Of a stretch of 34,089 nucleotides of DNA, positions 24,942-33,119 are shown one piece after another. Position 1 is the stretch's first letter. Every line of letters begins with the position of its first letter. The notes under the pieces are model-generated. The model was given only the letters and a program-made list of their open reading frames with translations. It did not search any database and was not told the DNA's origin. This DNA is from Bacteroidota bacterium. GTDB taxonomy: Bacteria > Bacteroidota > Bacteroidia > UKL13-3. A program made the translations under genes and the position numbers. The DNA lies in NCBI GenBank assembly GCA_034439655.1, contig JAWXAU010000190.1, positions 1 through 34,089 on the forward strand, written 5' to 3'.

Positions 24942-27900
24942 TTATTCTATTTCCTTCACCTCTTCCACCACCACCACTTCTTCATCACTACTCCACTTAC
25001 GTGGGCCTCCCATAATACGTTCACGCAGGCGTTCGTTAATTAAATACATGGCTGGAACTAATATAAGCGTGAGGAAAGTTGCAAAGCCAAGTCCATATAT
25101 CATAGTCCATGATAAGGGACCCCAAAATGCTACCGAATCACCACCAAAGAATATATGTGGATTGCCATTGGAAAATAAAGTATAAAAATCAATATTAAGT
25201 CCAACTGCCAATGGCATTAAACCCAGTATAGTTGCAGAGGCAGTAAGTAACACAGGAGTCATACGGGTACGTCCTGCTTCTATCACTGCGGCTTTTAGTT
25301 CCCAACCTTGCTGCATCAGCATATCTGCAAACTCCACCAGCAAAATCCCATTTCGCACCACGATACCCGCCAGTGCTACAATTCCAATACCTGTCATGAT
25401 TATAGAAATATCCATTCTAAATATAACAAAACCCAATAAAACACCAATGATAGAAAATAGGATTTCGGATAATATAATTAAGGGTTTTGTTACTGAATTA
25501 AATTGTAATACCAATATTAAAAATATTAGGCCCAAAGATATAAGCATGGCCCTGCCGAGGAATGAACCTGTTTCTTTTTGTTGCTCTTGCTCACCTCCAA
25601 ATTGTACTACTATATTACTCGGTACTTTAAAACCTTTTAGTTTTTCTTGAACCACTGCCACTACTTCGTTTGGGTTGTATCCGTTTAATACATTACTACC
25701 CAAAGTAACTATGCGATTTTGATTTTTGCGATGTATAGCACCGTAGCCATGTGTATATTCTATTTTAGCTACCGATGCAAGAGGAACTTGTCTAATTGCT
25801 CCTTGCATATTCATGTCACGATACGTAATTTTCATATTGAGCATATCGTCCAAATTATCGCGGTCGTTTTCTTTCAATCGCAATACAATGGGATAGTCAT
25901 CATTCTCGTCGCGGAACTTCGAAATTTCTGTTCCTGCAAGTGCTTTGCGAATTTCGTTTCCTATTTGGCCTGTATATAATCCTTCACGCAAGGCACGGTC
26001 GCGATCTACTTGTATTAGTATTTCGGGTTTGTTACTATTAAGGTCACTTTTTAATTCTTCCACACCACCAATTTTGCAGGAATCTAAATATTTTTTTAGA
26101 CTACGTCCTGTGGCAGTGAGTTCTTTTAAATCGTCACCCATTATTTCTATACTAATAGGCTTGCCAGTAGGGGGGCCTGCTTTTTCTTGGTCGATCGTAA
26201 TTTCTACACCAGGTATTCCTTTCACTTCACTTCGTACTTTATCTAAATAATCGGAGGTAGATTTACCGTTACGTTTTGCAAATTCTACAAATGCTATAGA
26301 AACTTTTGCTTTGTGCGAACCGGGCGATTGATCAGGGTCTCCGGGGTCATTGGCACCTATAGCTACATTGGATATAACAGATTCTACAATTCCACCGTCG
26401 TTTATTTCGTCGCCCACCACTTTCATTACTCGTTTCTCCACTATTTTAGTTAATGAGTCGGTATAGGTTACGTCACTGCCCACAGGAGTATTAATAAATA
26501 CATTTACAAAATTGGGTTGGCCTTTAGGAAAAAATACAACTTTAAGTCCAGACATTCCTACTAGCATAAATGATAATATTAATAGTAGAAACGTGCCACC
26601 AAGCATTAATGCAGGGCGTTTGCCCTTAAGCACACGATTCAATAATCTCTCATAACTATTAATAACTTTTGGCCATACTTTTTCTTGGAAATTTTTGATA
26701 GTACTTTCCAAAACATAACGGTGAAATAGTACCAATAAATATATAACAACCATTAGATTTCCCATAAAGAAACTCCCTTGTATATATCCTATAAAAGCTA
26801 AAACAGCAAATAATATTAAACCATTTCTGCGGCTCTTTTTTCGTTTTGCTTTATCTACAAATTCTGCTCCATGTGGTTTCATAAATTGCACTGCAAATAC
26901 AGGATTGAATATATAGGCCACCACCAATGATGCAAGCAAAGTTACTATTAAAGTAATAGGCAAATAGAACATGAATTTTCCTATAATACCCGTCCAGAAC
27001 GCCAGTGGGATAAAGGGTGCAAGCATGGTGAGTGTACCCGCAAGTACAGGAACAAATACTTCACCCGCTGCATATTTTGCCGCTTTCACAATAGGGACTT
27101 TTCCATTATTAAATATACGGTGCGTGTTTTCAATTACCACAATTGCATCATCCACCACAATACCTAATGCCAATAAAAATGCAAACAGCACTATCATATT
27201 TAAGGAGAAACCAATACTGGGGAAAACTAAAAATGCAATAAAGCATGATAGCGGAACGGAGAGGCCAACAAATATAGCATTGGTAGCCCCCATAAAGAAC
27301 ATTAATATAAGGGTAACTAATATAAATCCTATTACAATGGTATTAATCAAATCGTGAAGTGTTACACGTGTTTGGCTCGATTGATCGCCTGTAATACTAA
27401 CCTCTAATTCTTTGGGAAATTGTGTGTTTTTGAGATGTTCAACTATACCTCTAATCGTGTCGCTGGATTGTATTAAATTTTCACCAGCTTTTTTAATTAC
27501 ATTTAAAGTTACTACATTCTTTCCTTCCAGTCGTGCATAGCTTTCGCGTTCTTTATAAGTGTCTAGTATATCGGCAATATCTTTTAAATATATAGTAGCA
27601 CCACTCATGGATCGTATAACAATATTCTCCATTTGTTTGGGGTCTATAAACTGACCTTTTACACTGATGGAACGATTAAGTTCGTCTGTTTTTAAATTGC
27701 CCGATGGTACTGTGGTATTTTCAAAACGTATGGCATTTTCTATATCCGTCATGGTAACATTGGCAGCTTGCATGCGGCTCAAGTCCATGTTGATATGAAT
27801 CTCTCTGTCTAATGCTCCTACTATATCTACACGGGTAATTTGTGGTAGTGATTCTATGTGGTCTTTTATCTGGTCAGCATATTTTTTTAACTTGTTCAAG

Positions 27901-28370
27901 TCAAAATTACCTGCCAAATTTACATTCATAATAGGCTGTTCGCTAAAGTCGAATTCCTTTACAAAAGGTTCTTTTCGTGCAGGGTCGTTTGGCAATTCTT
28001 GTTCCGATAAATCAACCGCTTCTTTTACTTTTTGTTTGCACTCATCTGGTTTTTTATCCGTATTAAATTCTACTATTATAATAGATACATTTTGTATAGA
28101 AGTACTAGTTAATTTTTTTACGCCATTGATTGCTTTTAATTTTTTCTCAATGGGTTTTGTAATCAAGTTTTCTATATCAGTAGGCGAAGTTCCAGGAAAT
28201 ATAGTTTGTACCGAGATGGTTGGTACAACAATATCAGGGAATTTTTCCTTAGGCAAACCAATATAAGACATGATACCCGTAATAGTAAGGATAGCCGCTA
28301 TTACAAATATGGTAGTTTTATTGTCTATACTCCAACTCGTGGGTTTAAATTCTTTTGTTAAATCTTTCAT
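24942..28370 (-). CDS. RND-family efflux pump (inner-membrane permease)
   Basis: This 1142-aa protein is a proton-driven RND transporter of the HAE1/AcrB type. The N-terminal helix, the porter-domain start FPGTSPTDIENLITKPIEKKLKAINGVKK, and the proton-relay pair Asp407-Asp408 in ALGIVVDDAIVVIENTHR are present, as are the second-half counterparts (PLIILSEILFSIIGVLLGF, ALAGIVVRNGILLVEFADM). It is about 100 residues longer than AcrB. Part of this is an insertion after the first membrane bundle (about 500-555) with two extra hydrophobic stretches (NGLILFAVLAFIGYIQ, LMVVIYLLVLFHRYVL); part is a loop before the last helix (FSNGNPHIFFGGDSVAFWG). It ends in an acidic tail (VVVVEEVKEIE). Last gene of the tetR-tolC-MFP-RND operon; it should form a tripartite pump exporting drugs or other toxic compounds. 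Confidence 0.93.
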   Translation of the reverse strand: MKDLTKEFKPTSWSIDNKTTIFVIAAILTITGIMSYIGLPKEKFPDIVVPTISVQTIFPGTSPTDIENLITKPIEKKLKAINGVKKLTSTSIQNVSIIIVEFNTDKKPDECKQKVKEAVDLSEQELPNDPARKEPFVKEFDFSEQPIMNVNLAGNFDLNKLKKYADQIKDHIESLPQITRVDIVGALDREIHINMDLSRMQAANVTMTDIENAIRFENTTVPSGNLKTDELNRSISVKGQFIDPKQMENIVIRSMSGATIYLKDIADILDTYKERESYARLEGKNVVTLNVIKKAGENLIQSSDTIRGIVEHLKNTQFPKELEVSITGDQSSQTRVTLHDLINTIVIGFILVTLILMFFMGATNAIFVGLSVPLSCFIAFLVFPSIGFSLNMIVLFAFLLALGIVVDDAIVVIENTHRIFNNGKVPIVKAAKYAAGEVFVPVLAGTLTMLAPFIPLAFWTGIIGKFMFYLPITLIVTLLASLVVAYIFNPVFAVQFMKPHGAEFVDKAKRKKSRRNGLILFAVLAFIGYIQGSFFMGNLMVVIYLLVLFHRYVLESTIKNFQEKVWPKVINSYERLLNRVLKGKRPALMLGGTFLLLILSFMLVGMSGLKVVFFPKGQPNFVNVFINTPVGSDVTYTDSLTKIVEKRVMKVVGDEINDGGIVESVISNVAIGANDPGDPDQSPGSHKAKVSIAFVEFAKRNGKSTSDYLDKVRSEVKGIPGVEITIDQEKAGPPTGKPISIEIMGDDLKELTATGRSLKKYLDSCKIGGVEELKSDLNSNKPEILIQVDRDRALREGLYTGQIGNEIRKALAGTEISKFRDENDDYPIVLRLKENDRDNLDDMLNMKITYRDMNMQGAIRQVPLASVAKIEYTHGYGAIHRKNQNRIVTLGSNVLNGYNPNEVVAVVQEKLKGFKVPSNIVVQFGGEQEQQKETGSFLGRAMLISLGLIFLILVLQFNSVTKPLIILSEILFSIIGVLLGFVIFRMDISIIMTGIGIVALAGIVVRNGILLVEFADMLMQQGWELKAAVIEAGRTRMTPVLLTASATILGLMPLAVGLNIDFYTLFSNGNPHIFFGGDSVAFWGPLSWTMIYGLGFATFLTLILVPAMYLINERLRERIMGGPRKWSSDEEVVVVEEVKEIE

Positions 28371-28448
28371 TATAATATATGTTAATGCTGATTTTAATAT
28401 TTATATATTGATATTTTTTGTTATATAAAATATAATTTTAATGATATG

Positions 28449-28488
28449 GTTCCATTAACCATTAACCATTAATCCCGCCGCGGCGGGA
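28449..28488. repeat. Compound element: tandem TTAACCA repeats plus TCCCGCCGCGGCGGGA palindrome
   Basis: CCATTAACCATTAACCATTAA is followed by a perfect 16-bp palindrome (28473-28488). It is the inverted counterpart of the element at 18721-18763. It lies in the 129-nt gap between the fusion protein and RND genes, where such a stable stem could lower downstream expression. Confidence 0.65.
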
Positions 28489-28499
28489 ACCATTATATA

Positions 28500-29657
28500 T
28501 TATAGTTTTACTTCTTCTCCATCATTCAAATCTTGGTAGCCCGTAGTAATTAATTCGTCTCCCGGTTGTAGGCCCGATTTTACTTCAATTTTTCCGCTGT
28601 AGTTCATGCCTACAGTTACTATACGTTTGCGTGCGATAGTTTTCTTACCTTCATGCACCAATACAAATACATACGAACCTTCTTCATTGTTTTGTATAGT
28701 ATTAATGGGTATTACTAAAGTTTTAGGATTTTCATAATCTATAATTTTTACAATGGCTACCATATTGGGTTGATAACTTGCCATATCGCCACTTAGGGTG
28801 CATTCTACATTAAAAGTACGCGACATGGGGTTTATTACTTTGCCACTGTATGATACTGTCGATTGGGTTTCTTTGTTAATATCGGGGAATACAATCAGCA
28901 CATTATTGCCCTGTTTAATTTTACCTGAATAAGTTTCAGCTACATCAGCTTTTACTTTTAGTTTAGAATTATTTACAACGCGGAAGGCAGGGAAACCAGG
29001 TGATGCAAGCTGCCCTACTTTTGCAAATACTTCATCAAGCACACCCGTTACCAACGATTTTATTTTGAATGATTCGAGGTTCTCGTTTAAGGTAGCCTTA
29101 CTTTTTTCTAAAGCTTCTTTATTATTCTTTGCTTGCAAAAATGCAATTTCACTTCCTATCTTTTGATCCCACAAATTCTTTTGTCTTTGAAAAACAGTAG
29201 TTGCCAATTCAAGTCTGTTATTTAATTCGGCCATTCCTGAGCGAAGATTTTGATCATCAAGTTGTGCCAGCACCTGACCCCTGCTCACCATGTCGCCTAC
29301 CTTTACATATACCGCCGTAATAGTGCCAGGAGCTTTTGCGGTAATTGTTACATTCTCGTCAGCATCTACACGACCTTGTATTTCGAGGTAATGTTTAAAT
29401 TCAATATTTTCTAATTTGGTTATTGAAATCAAGCGTGATTTATCATCTTTATTGGTAGTATCTAATTCGGCAATTTCTTTTTGTATTTTCGAAATATCAT
29501 CAGCTACTTTTTTCTGAATTTTGACCAAACTATCAAGTGACTCTTTCTTTTGGTCTAAAGTGGTTTTACCGCCACCACAGCTTGCTACCAGACTTATTAT
29601 AAGAATTGAGATAGCGAATAAAGATATATTTTTCATTGTATTTCTTGAGTTTTTCAT
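28500..29657 (-). CDS. RND periplasmic membrane fusion lipoprotein
   Basis: This 385-aa protein is the adaptor subunit of the tripartite efflux pump. A lipoprotein signal peptide ends LVASC, lipidating Cys27 (Cys20 if the second ATG at 29636 is used). A coiled-coil stretch (about 35-75) is followed by the biotinyl-lipoyl half-motif ITAKAPGTITAVYVKVGDMVSRGQVLAQLDD (about 103-133), an alpha-helical hairpin (about 134-190), the second lipoyl half (SLVTGVLDEVFAKVGQLASPG), a beta-barrel domain and the membrane-proximal domain ending ITTGYQDLNDGEEVKL. The order fits HlyD_D23/AcrA-like adaptors. It lies 32 nt downstream of the TolC-like gene. Both ATGs are plausible starts; the longer was kept because the added residues are basic and polar, as in an n-region. 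Confidence 0.92.
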   Translation of the reverse strand: MKNSRNTMKNISLFAISILIISLVASCGGGKTTLDQKKESLDSLVKIQKKVADDISKIQKEIAELDTTNKDDKSRLISITKLENIEFKHYLEIQGRVDADENVTITAKAPGTITAVYVKVGDMVSRGQVLAQLDDQNLRSGMAELNNRLELATTVFQRQKNLWDQKIGSEIAFLQAKNNKEALEKSKATLNENLESFKIKSLVTGVLDEVFAKVGQLASPGFPAFRVVNNSKLKVKADVAETYSGKIKQGNNVLIVFPDINKETQSTVSYSGKVINPMSRTFNVECTLSGDMASYQPNMVAIVKIIDYENPKTLVIPINTIQNNEEGSYVFVLVHEGKKTIARKRIVTVGMNYSGKIEVKSGLQPGDELITTGYQDLNDGEEVKL

Positions 29658-29689
29658 TTGATTGATTTTATATATATAATGATTTTAGT

Positions 29690-31024
29690 TTATTTTCCCA
29701 TTGCTTTTTTCAAATCCGATTTGGAGGTGAGTAATTCATATATAGCATTTAGATAACTTGTTTGTGCTGTTTTAAAATCGCTATCTGCCGTTTGCAATTC
29801 AAAACTATTAGCAATACCTTCTTTATATTTGATAGAAGTAGTATTATATATTTTCTCCGATAAGTCTCTACTTCTTTTTTGCAAATCGAGCATTTTAATA
29901 GCATTTTGATATTTACTTTTTGCAGCAAAATATTCAAGGTTCAAGGCATTTGAAAGATTAGCAGAATCGTTTTGTAATTTCCGCAATTGTATATTTGCTT
30001 GTGCTATTTTACTTTGTTTTTGGAAACCATCGAAAATCGGAACGCCTAGTCGCAGCCCAACCAAGGCAGAGGGAACCCAAGGAAGTTGTGGTGTAGATTT
30101 GAATAGATTATCATTATTTCGGTTCAATGCACTTTGCACAGAACCTATCAATACAAGATTGGGAAGATAACCATATTGGTAACGTTGTTTGTCGAGTGTA
30201 TATAATACTTGTTGCTCTCTCAAAAGTTTATATTCTATCCTGCCCTGCACGCTAAAATCTGTATTGGCCATATCGCCCGCATCGGCGGTATATAGCTTTT
30301 CTAAGTTATCGGAAAGTGTAATTGGTTTTGTAACATCGAAACCCATTTGTAATTTGATAGCTTTATAGGCAATTTCTTTTGAGTTTTCTAAATTTGCTTT
30401 TGCTATTTGAAGATTGGAAAGAGTGAGTTCTAATTTGTCAACATCCAGCGATTCTACAAAACCATTTTTGTTCATTTGTTTCATTTCGAACAAAAGTTTT
30501 TCTATCCTCGTTAAGTTTTCGTTTACGAGCTTAATATTTTCCGTTAAAATTAAAGCGGCATAATATGCTTTTGTAATATTCGACTCAACATCAATTTCAC
30601 TTTTGGCAACCAATTGCTGCGATAATATAGCTACTTCTCTCGAAGCTTTAAGCCCCACCAAATAGCCACCATCAAAAATAAGTTGGCTAGCATTAATAGC
30701 TGCTGTAATTTGGTGTGTGGTACCAAAGGTGAGTTTCAGATATTCATCAGGTTTTCCACCAAATACATTGGGAATAAAACTAGCAGGCAATTTTAAAAAG
30801 TCGTTCCATTGCACACTACCATTTACTTGCGGTAAGCCAACCGAAAGAATTTCTTTCACTTGTTCTTTCGATTTGTCAGCATCAAGTTTGGAGTTAAGCA
30901 GGGTGGGGTTGTGCTTTTTGCCATAATCAATAGCTTGTTGCAACGAGAAATTTTCTTCTGTCGACTGTGCCTGTATGGCGTTAAGCGATAAGTAGGTTAG
31001 CCCTAGTATGAGCAGTTTTTTCAT
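29690..31024 (-). CDS. TolC-family outer-membrane efflux protein
   Basis: This 444-aa protein has a signal peptide (MKKLLILGLTYLSLNAIQAQ) and two homologous halves of long amphipathic helices typical of the OEP/TolC family. The first begins FSLQQAIDYGKKHNPTLLNSKLDADKSKEQVKE and the second includes KQSKIAQANIQLRKLQNDSANLSNALNLEYF. The last conserved part YKEGIANSFELQTADSDFKTAQTSYLNAIYELLTSKSDLKKAMGK is a family signature. A trimer would form the outer-membrane and periplasmic tunnel for the pump. The ATG overlaps the tetR stop by 4 nt (ATGA), so translation is coupled to the regulator; the fusion-protein gene follows after 32 nt. Confidence 0.94.
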   Translation of the reverse strand: MKKLLILGLTYLSLNAIQAQSTEENFSLQQAIDYGKKHNPTLLNSKLDADKSKEQVKEILSVGLPQVNGSVQWNDFLKLPASFIPNVFGGKPDEYLKLTFGTTHQITAAINASQLIFDGGYLVGLKASREVAILSQQLVAKSEIDVESNITKAYYAALILTENIKLVNENLTRIEKLLFEMKQMNKNGFVESLDVDKLELTLSNLQIAKANLENSKEIAYKAIKLQMGFDVTKPITLSDNLEKLYTADAGDMANTDFSVQGRIEYKLLREQQVLYTLDKQRYQYGYLPNLVLIGSVQSALNRNNDNLFKSTPQLPWVPSALVGLRLGVPIFDGFQKQSKIAQANIQLRKLQNDSANLSNALNLEYFAAKSKYQNAIKMLDLQKRSRDLSEKIYNTTSIKYKEGIANSFELQTADSDFKTAQTSYLNAIYELLTSKSDLKKAMGK

Positions 31025-31644
31025 AACTGTGTTGTTTTATTTTCTAAATATTTAATTCCTTTAGGCGTGCAAACACCCCTCAAATGATAATTAATGAATT
31101 CATGGTAAATGTCGTGGAAACTATACTCATCATCAGGGAACAATTCATTGTTTACGGTAAGCCCAATTATCTCCACATACAATCTGCAAATTATTTCAGT
31201 ATTAAGGTCACTTCTATAATACCCCTCCGCTTTGCCGTTTTCCAAATTGGACTTTACCATTTTTGCTATAAAGCTTCTTTTATGTTGGTCGAATCTTTTC
31301 CAGCTATCATGATAATATTTTTTAAGATCATTTATAGTCATCGGATTCACATGTCTCATAGTTTGGTTCACCCGTTTTACGATACAAAGCACTTCGTCAA
31401 TTGGGTTTTTTCTTTCAGCATGCAAATGACTAAAATACGCTTCCTCGCAACTAAAGGTGTGATCAACTGTTTGTTTTACCAAGTCCGATTTGTCTGAAAA
31501 ATACTGGTACAAAGTTTTTTTACTAATACCCAATTCACGGCTCACATCATCCATAGTCGTGCTTTTTACGCCCACTTTCATGAAAATGGACTCTGCACCT
31601 TTCAGTATTTTATTTTTAGTATCTTTTTCCAAAACGTGGGGCAA
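31021..31644 (-). CDS. TetR/AcrR-family transcriptional regulator of the efflux operon
   Basis: This 207-aa regulator has an N-terminal helix-turn-helix (KILKGAESIFMKVGVKSTTMDDVSRELGISKKTLYQYFSDKSDLV, about residues 12-56) and a helical ligand-binding domain (about 60-200). Proteins of this family usually repress adjacent pump genes and release DNA on binding a substrate of the pump. It is the first gene of the tetR-tolC-MFP-RND operon, overlapping tolC by 4 nt, so it probably controls its own operon. The start is not an ATG: the frame opens at TTG (31644), or at a second TTG at 31632 just before EKDTKNK. No ATG fits in any frame upstream. A candidate operator lies at 31711-31724. Confidence 0.9.
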   Translation of the reverse strand: MPHVLEKDTKNKILKGAESIFMKVGVKSTTMDDVSRELGISKKTLYQYFSDKSDLVKQTVDHTFSCEEAYFSHLHAERKNPIDEVLCIVKRVNQTMRHVNPMTINDLKKYYHDSWKRFDQHKRSFIAKMVKSNLENGKAEGYYRSDLNTEIICRLYVEIIGLTVNNELFPDDEYSFHDIYHEFINYHLRGVCTPKGIKYLENKTTQL

Positions 31645-31710
31645 AAAAATTTATAAATGTGTTTTCTCTTTTTGTGTATTTACGTGAACCGTAGTTACAA
31701 GTAAGCGAAA

Positions 31711-31724
31711 TGTAAAAATTTACA
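31711..31724. promoter_or_regulatory. Candidate operator TGTAAA-AA-TTTACA
   Basis: Two perfect 6-bp arms separated by 2 nt, about 67 nt upstream of tetR in the tetR/radical SAM intergenic region. Size and symmetry suit a TetR-type dimer, but the A/T-rich sequence makes chance possible. Confidence 0.35.
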
Positions 31725-31822
31725 ACCCATCCAAATATTGATATTTTAGTATGATTATCAGACAATTAAAATTACCGCCATTGGGAAAGGCTTGGTATTA
31801 TTGCTTTGCAAATGGATACTAG

Positions 31823-31851
31823 GGAAACAAAAGTAAGTAAAAAATGTTTCC
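31823..31851. repeat. Inverted repeat GGAAACA...TGTTTCC
   Basis: Seven-bp arms (31823-31829 and 31845-31851) with a 15-nt A-rich spacer, in the divergent gap between tetR and the radical SAM gene. Its role is unknown; it could be a binding site. Apart from this and the sites at 31711 and 31889, the 283-nt gap holds no gene. Confidence 0.35.
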
Positions 31852-31888
31852 TATGTTCCTGCATATTTAACTAAAGGCAAACTCTTTT

Positions 31889-31923
31889 TTTGGAAATTAT
31901 TATAGTGAAGAAGTTTACCTTTG
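31889..31923 (+). promoter_or_regulatory. Candidate promoter of the radical SAM gene
   Basis: TTTG (31889-31892) and TACCTTTG (31916-31923) fit the Bacteroidota boxes with a long 23-nt spacer. The -7 box ends 4 nt before the GTG at 31928, so the mRNA would be leaderless if both calls are right. Confidence 0.45.
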
Positions 31924-31927
31924 ACCC

Positions 31928-32950
31928 GTGAATATAAGATTTTATGATAGCTTAAATTATATCAAGAAATATAATAGCCGTAGGATATGGAATCTTATAC
32001 TAGTTTGGACAAGTTTTCATCTTTCTAAATTGTTCAAAAAATCTCTTCATTTGGGGATGCCAGTTAGTGCTTCCATCGAACCTACCACTTCTTGTAACTT
32101 GAGATGCCCTCAATGCCCTAGCGGTTTGCGTTCATTTTCTAGACCAACGGGTATGTTGCAAATGGATATGTTTCGAGATACCATTGATCAACTGGCACCT
32201 ACACTTACTTACCTAATACTCTACTTTCAAGGTGAACCTTATTTGAATCCAGATTTTTTAGGTTTTGTAAATTACGCCCATCAGAAAAATATATATACAG
32301 CCACATCGTCCAATGCCCACCATATTTCGGAGAAGATGGCAGAAGAAACTGTAAAATCAGGCTTGGATCGGTTAATAATTTCGATTGATGGTGTCACTCA
32401 AGACACCTACAAAGAATATAGAGTAGGAGGTAGTTTGGACAAGGTATTACAGTCCACTCAAAACCTTTTGCAGTGGAAGAAAAAGTTAAAAAGTAAAACG
32501 CCACATATTATTTGGCAATTTATTGTTTTCAAACATAATGAACATCAGATTCCTGCATTTAAAGATTTGGCAAAAACTTATGGAGTTGATGACTGGGCAA
32601 TTAAGACTGCACAAGTTTATGATTATGAAAACGGGAATGATTTGATACCAGACGATGGTCGTTATAGCCGCTATGAAGAGGTTCATACCAATGGTTTTTC
32701 CTTAAAAAATAAAATGTTGGATCATTGTTGGAGAATGTGGCAGGGCTGCGTTATTACTTGGGACGGTAAAGTAGTTCCCTGTTGCTTCGATAAAGATGCT
32801 GAGTTTAGGATGGGGAATTTAGAAAGTCAATCATTTGTAAAAATATGGAAAGGGGAGGCTTATAAAAATTTCAGGTCTAAAATCTTAGGAGGACGAAAAA
32901 ATATTTCTATTTGCCAAAACTGTACCGAGGGTACCAAGGTGTGGGATTGA
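31928..32950 (+). CDS. Radical SAM protein with SPASM domain
   Basis: This 340-aa enzyme has the radical SAM cluster motif CNLRCPQC (Cys56, Cys60, Cys63), preceded by SIEPTTS. It also has the SAM-binding region YFQGEPYLNP, LDRLIISIDGVTQDTYKEYRVGGSLDKV, and a C-terminal SPASM cysteine set (about 271-333) with CWRMWQGCVITWDGKVVPCCFDKD and ICQNC that should hold extra Fe-S clusters. SPASM enzymes modify peptides, proteins or small molecules; this Bacteroidota subgroup has no assigned substrate that I know of. The start is a GTG at 31928, preceded only 4 nt upstream by a promoter-like TACCTTTG; no ATG gives a complete N-terminus. It is divergent from tetR and 169 nt upstream of a Cys-rich secreted protein gene. 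Confidence 0.88.
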   Translation: MNIRFYDSLNYIKKYNSRRIWNLILVWTSFHLSKLFKKSLHLGMPVSASIEPTTSCNLRCPQCPSGLRSFSRPTGMLQMDMFRDTIDQLAPTLTYLILYFQGEPYLNPDFLGFVNYAHQKNIYTATSSNAHHISEKMAEETVKSGLDRLIISIDGVTQDTYKEYRVGGSLDKVLQSTQNLLQWKKKLKSKTPHIIWQFIVFKHNEHQIPAFKDLAKTYGVDDWAIKTAQVYDYENGNDLIPDDGRYSRYEEVHTNGFSLKNKMLDHCWRMWQGCVITWDGKVVPCCFDKDAEFRMGNLESQSFVKIWKGEAYKNFRSKILGGRKNISICQNCTEGTKVWD

Positions 32951-33010
32951 TTATTTTGAATATCAGTTATATATAGGTCTTTGTTTAGAAATAATTATTT
33001 TTTTCTTTAT

Positions 33011-33039
33011 ACAGGCAACCAAAATCCCATTTTGCCTGT
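33011..33039. terminator. Hairpin between the radical SAM and Cys-rich genes
   Basis: ACAGGCAA (33011-33018) pairs with TTGCCTGT (33032-33039), with CAAAAT/ATTTTG as an alternative inner stem. It lies 60 nt past the radical SAM stop. No T-run follows, so a terminator role is uncertain. Confidence 0.4.
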
Positions 33040-33082
33040 CGTGGATATTGAACGTAAATACTTAAAAACCGTTTAAAATACT

Positions 33083-33090
33083 TATATTTG
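33083..33090 (+). promoter_or_regulatory. -7 element TATATTTG of the Cys-rich gene
   Basis: A full TAnnTTTG match 29 nt upstream of the ATG at 33120. No TTTG box at the usual distance was found. Confidence 0.45.
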
Positions 33091-33119
33091 AAGTCTAATT
33101 TTAGAAGAACTAATTTCAC

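Noticed and set aside
31630-31660. Possible frameshift at the T7 run before tetR, like the one in the SBBP gene
   Set aside because: No ATG is available in any of the three upstream frames before stops, so shifting the frame does not restore a better start; a TTG start is simpler.
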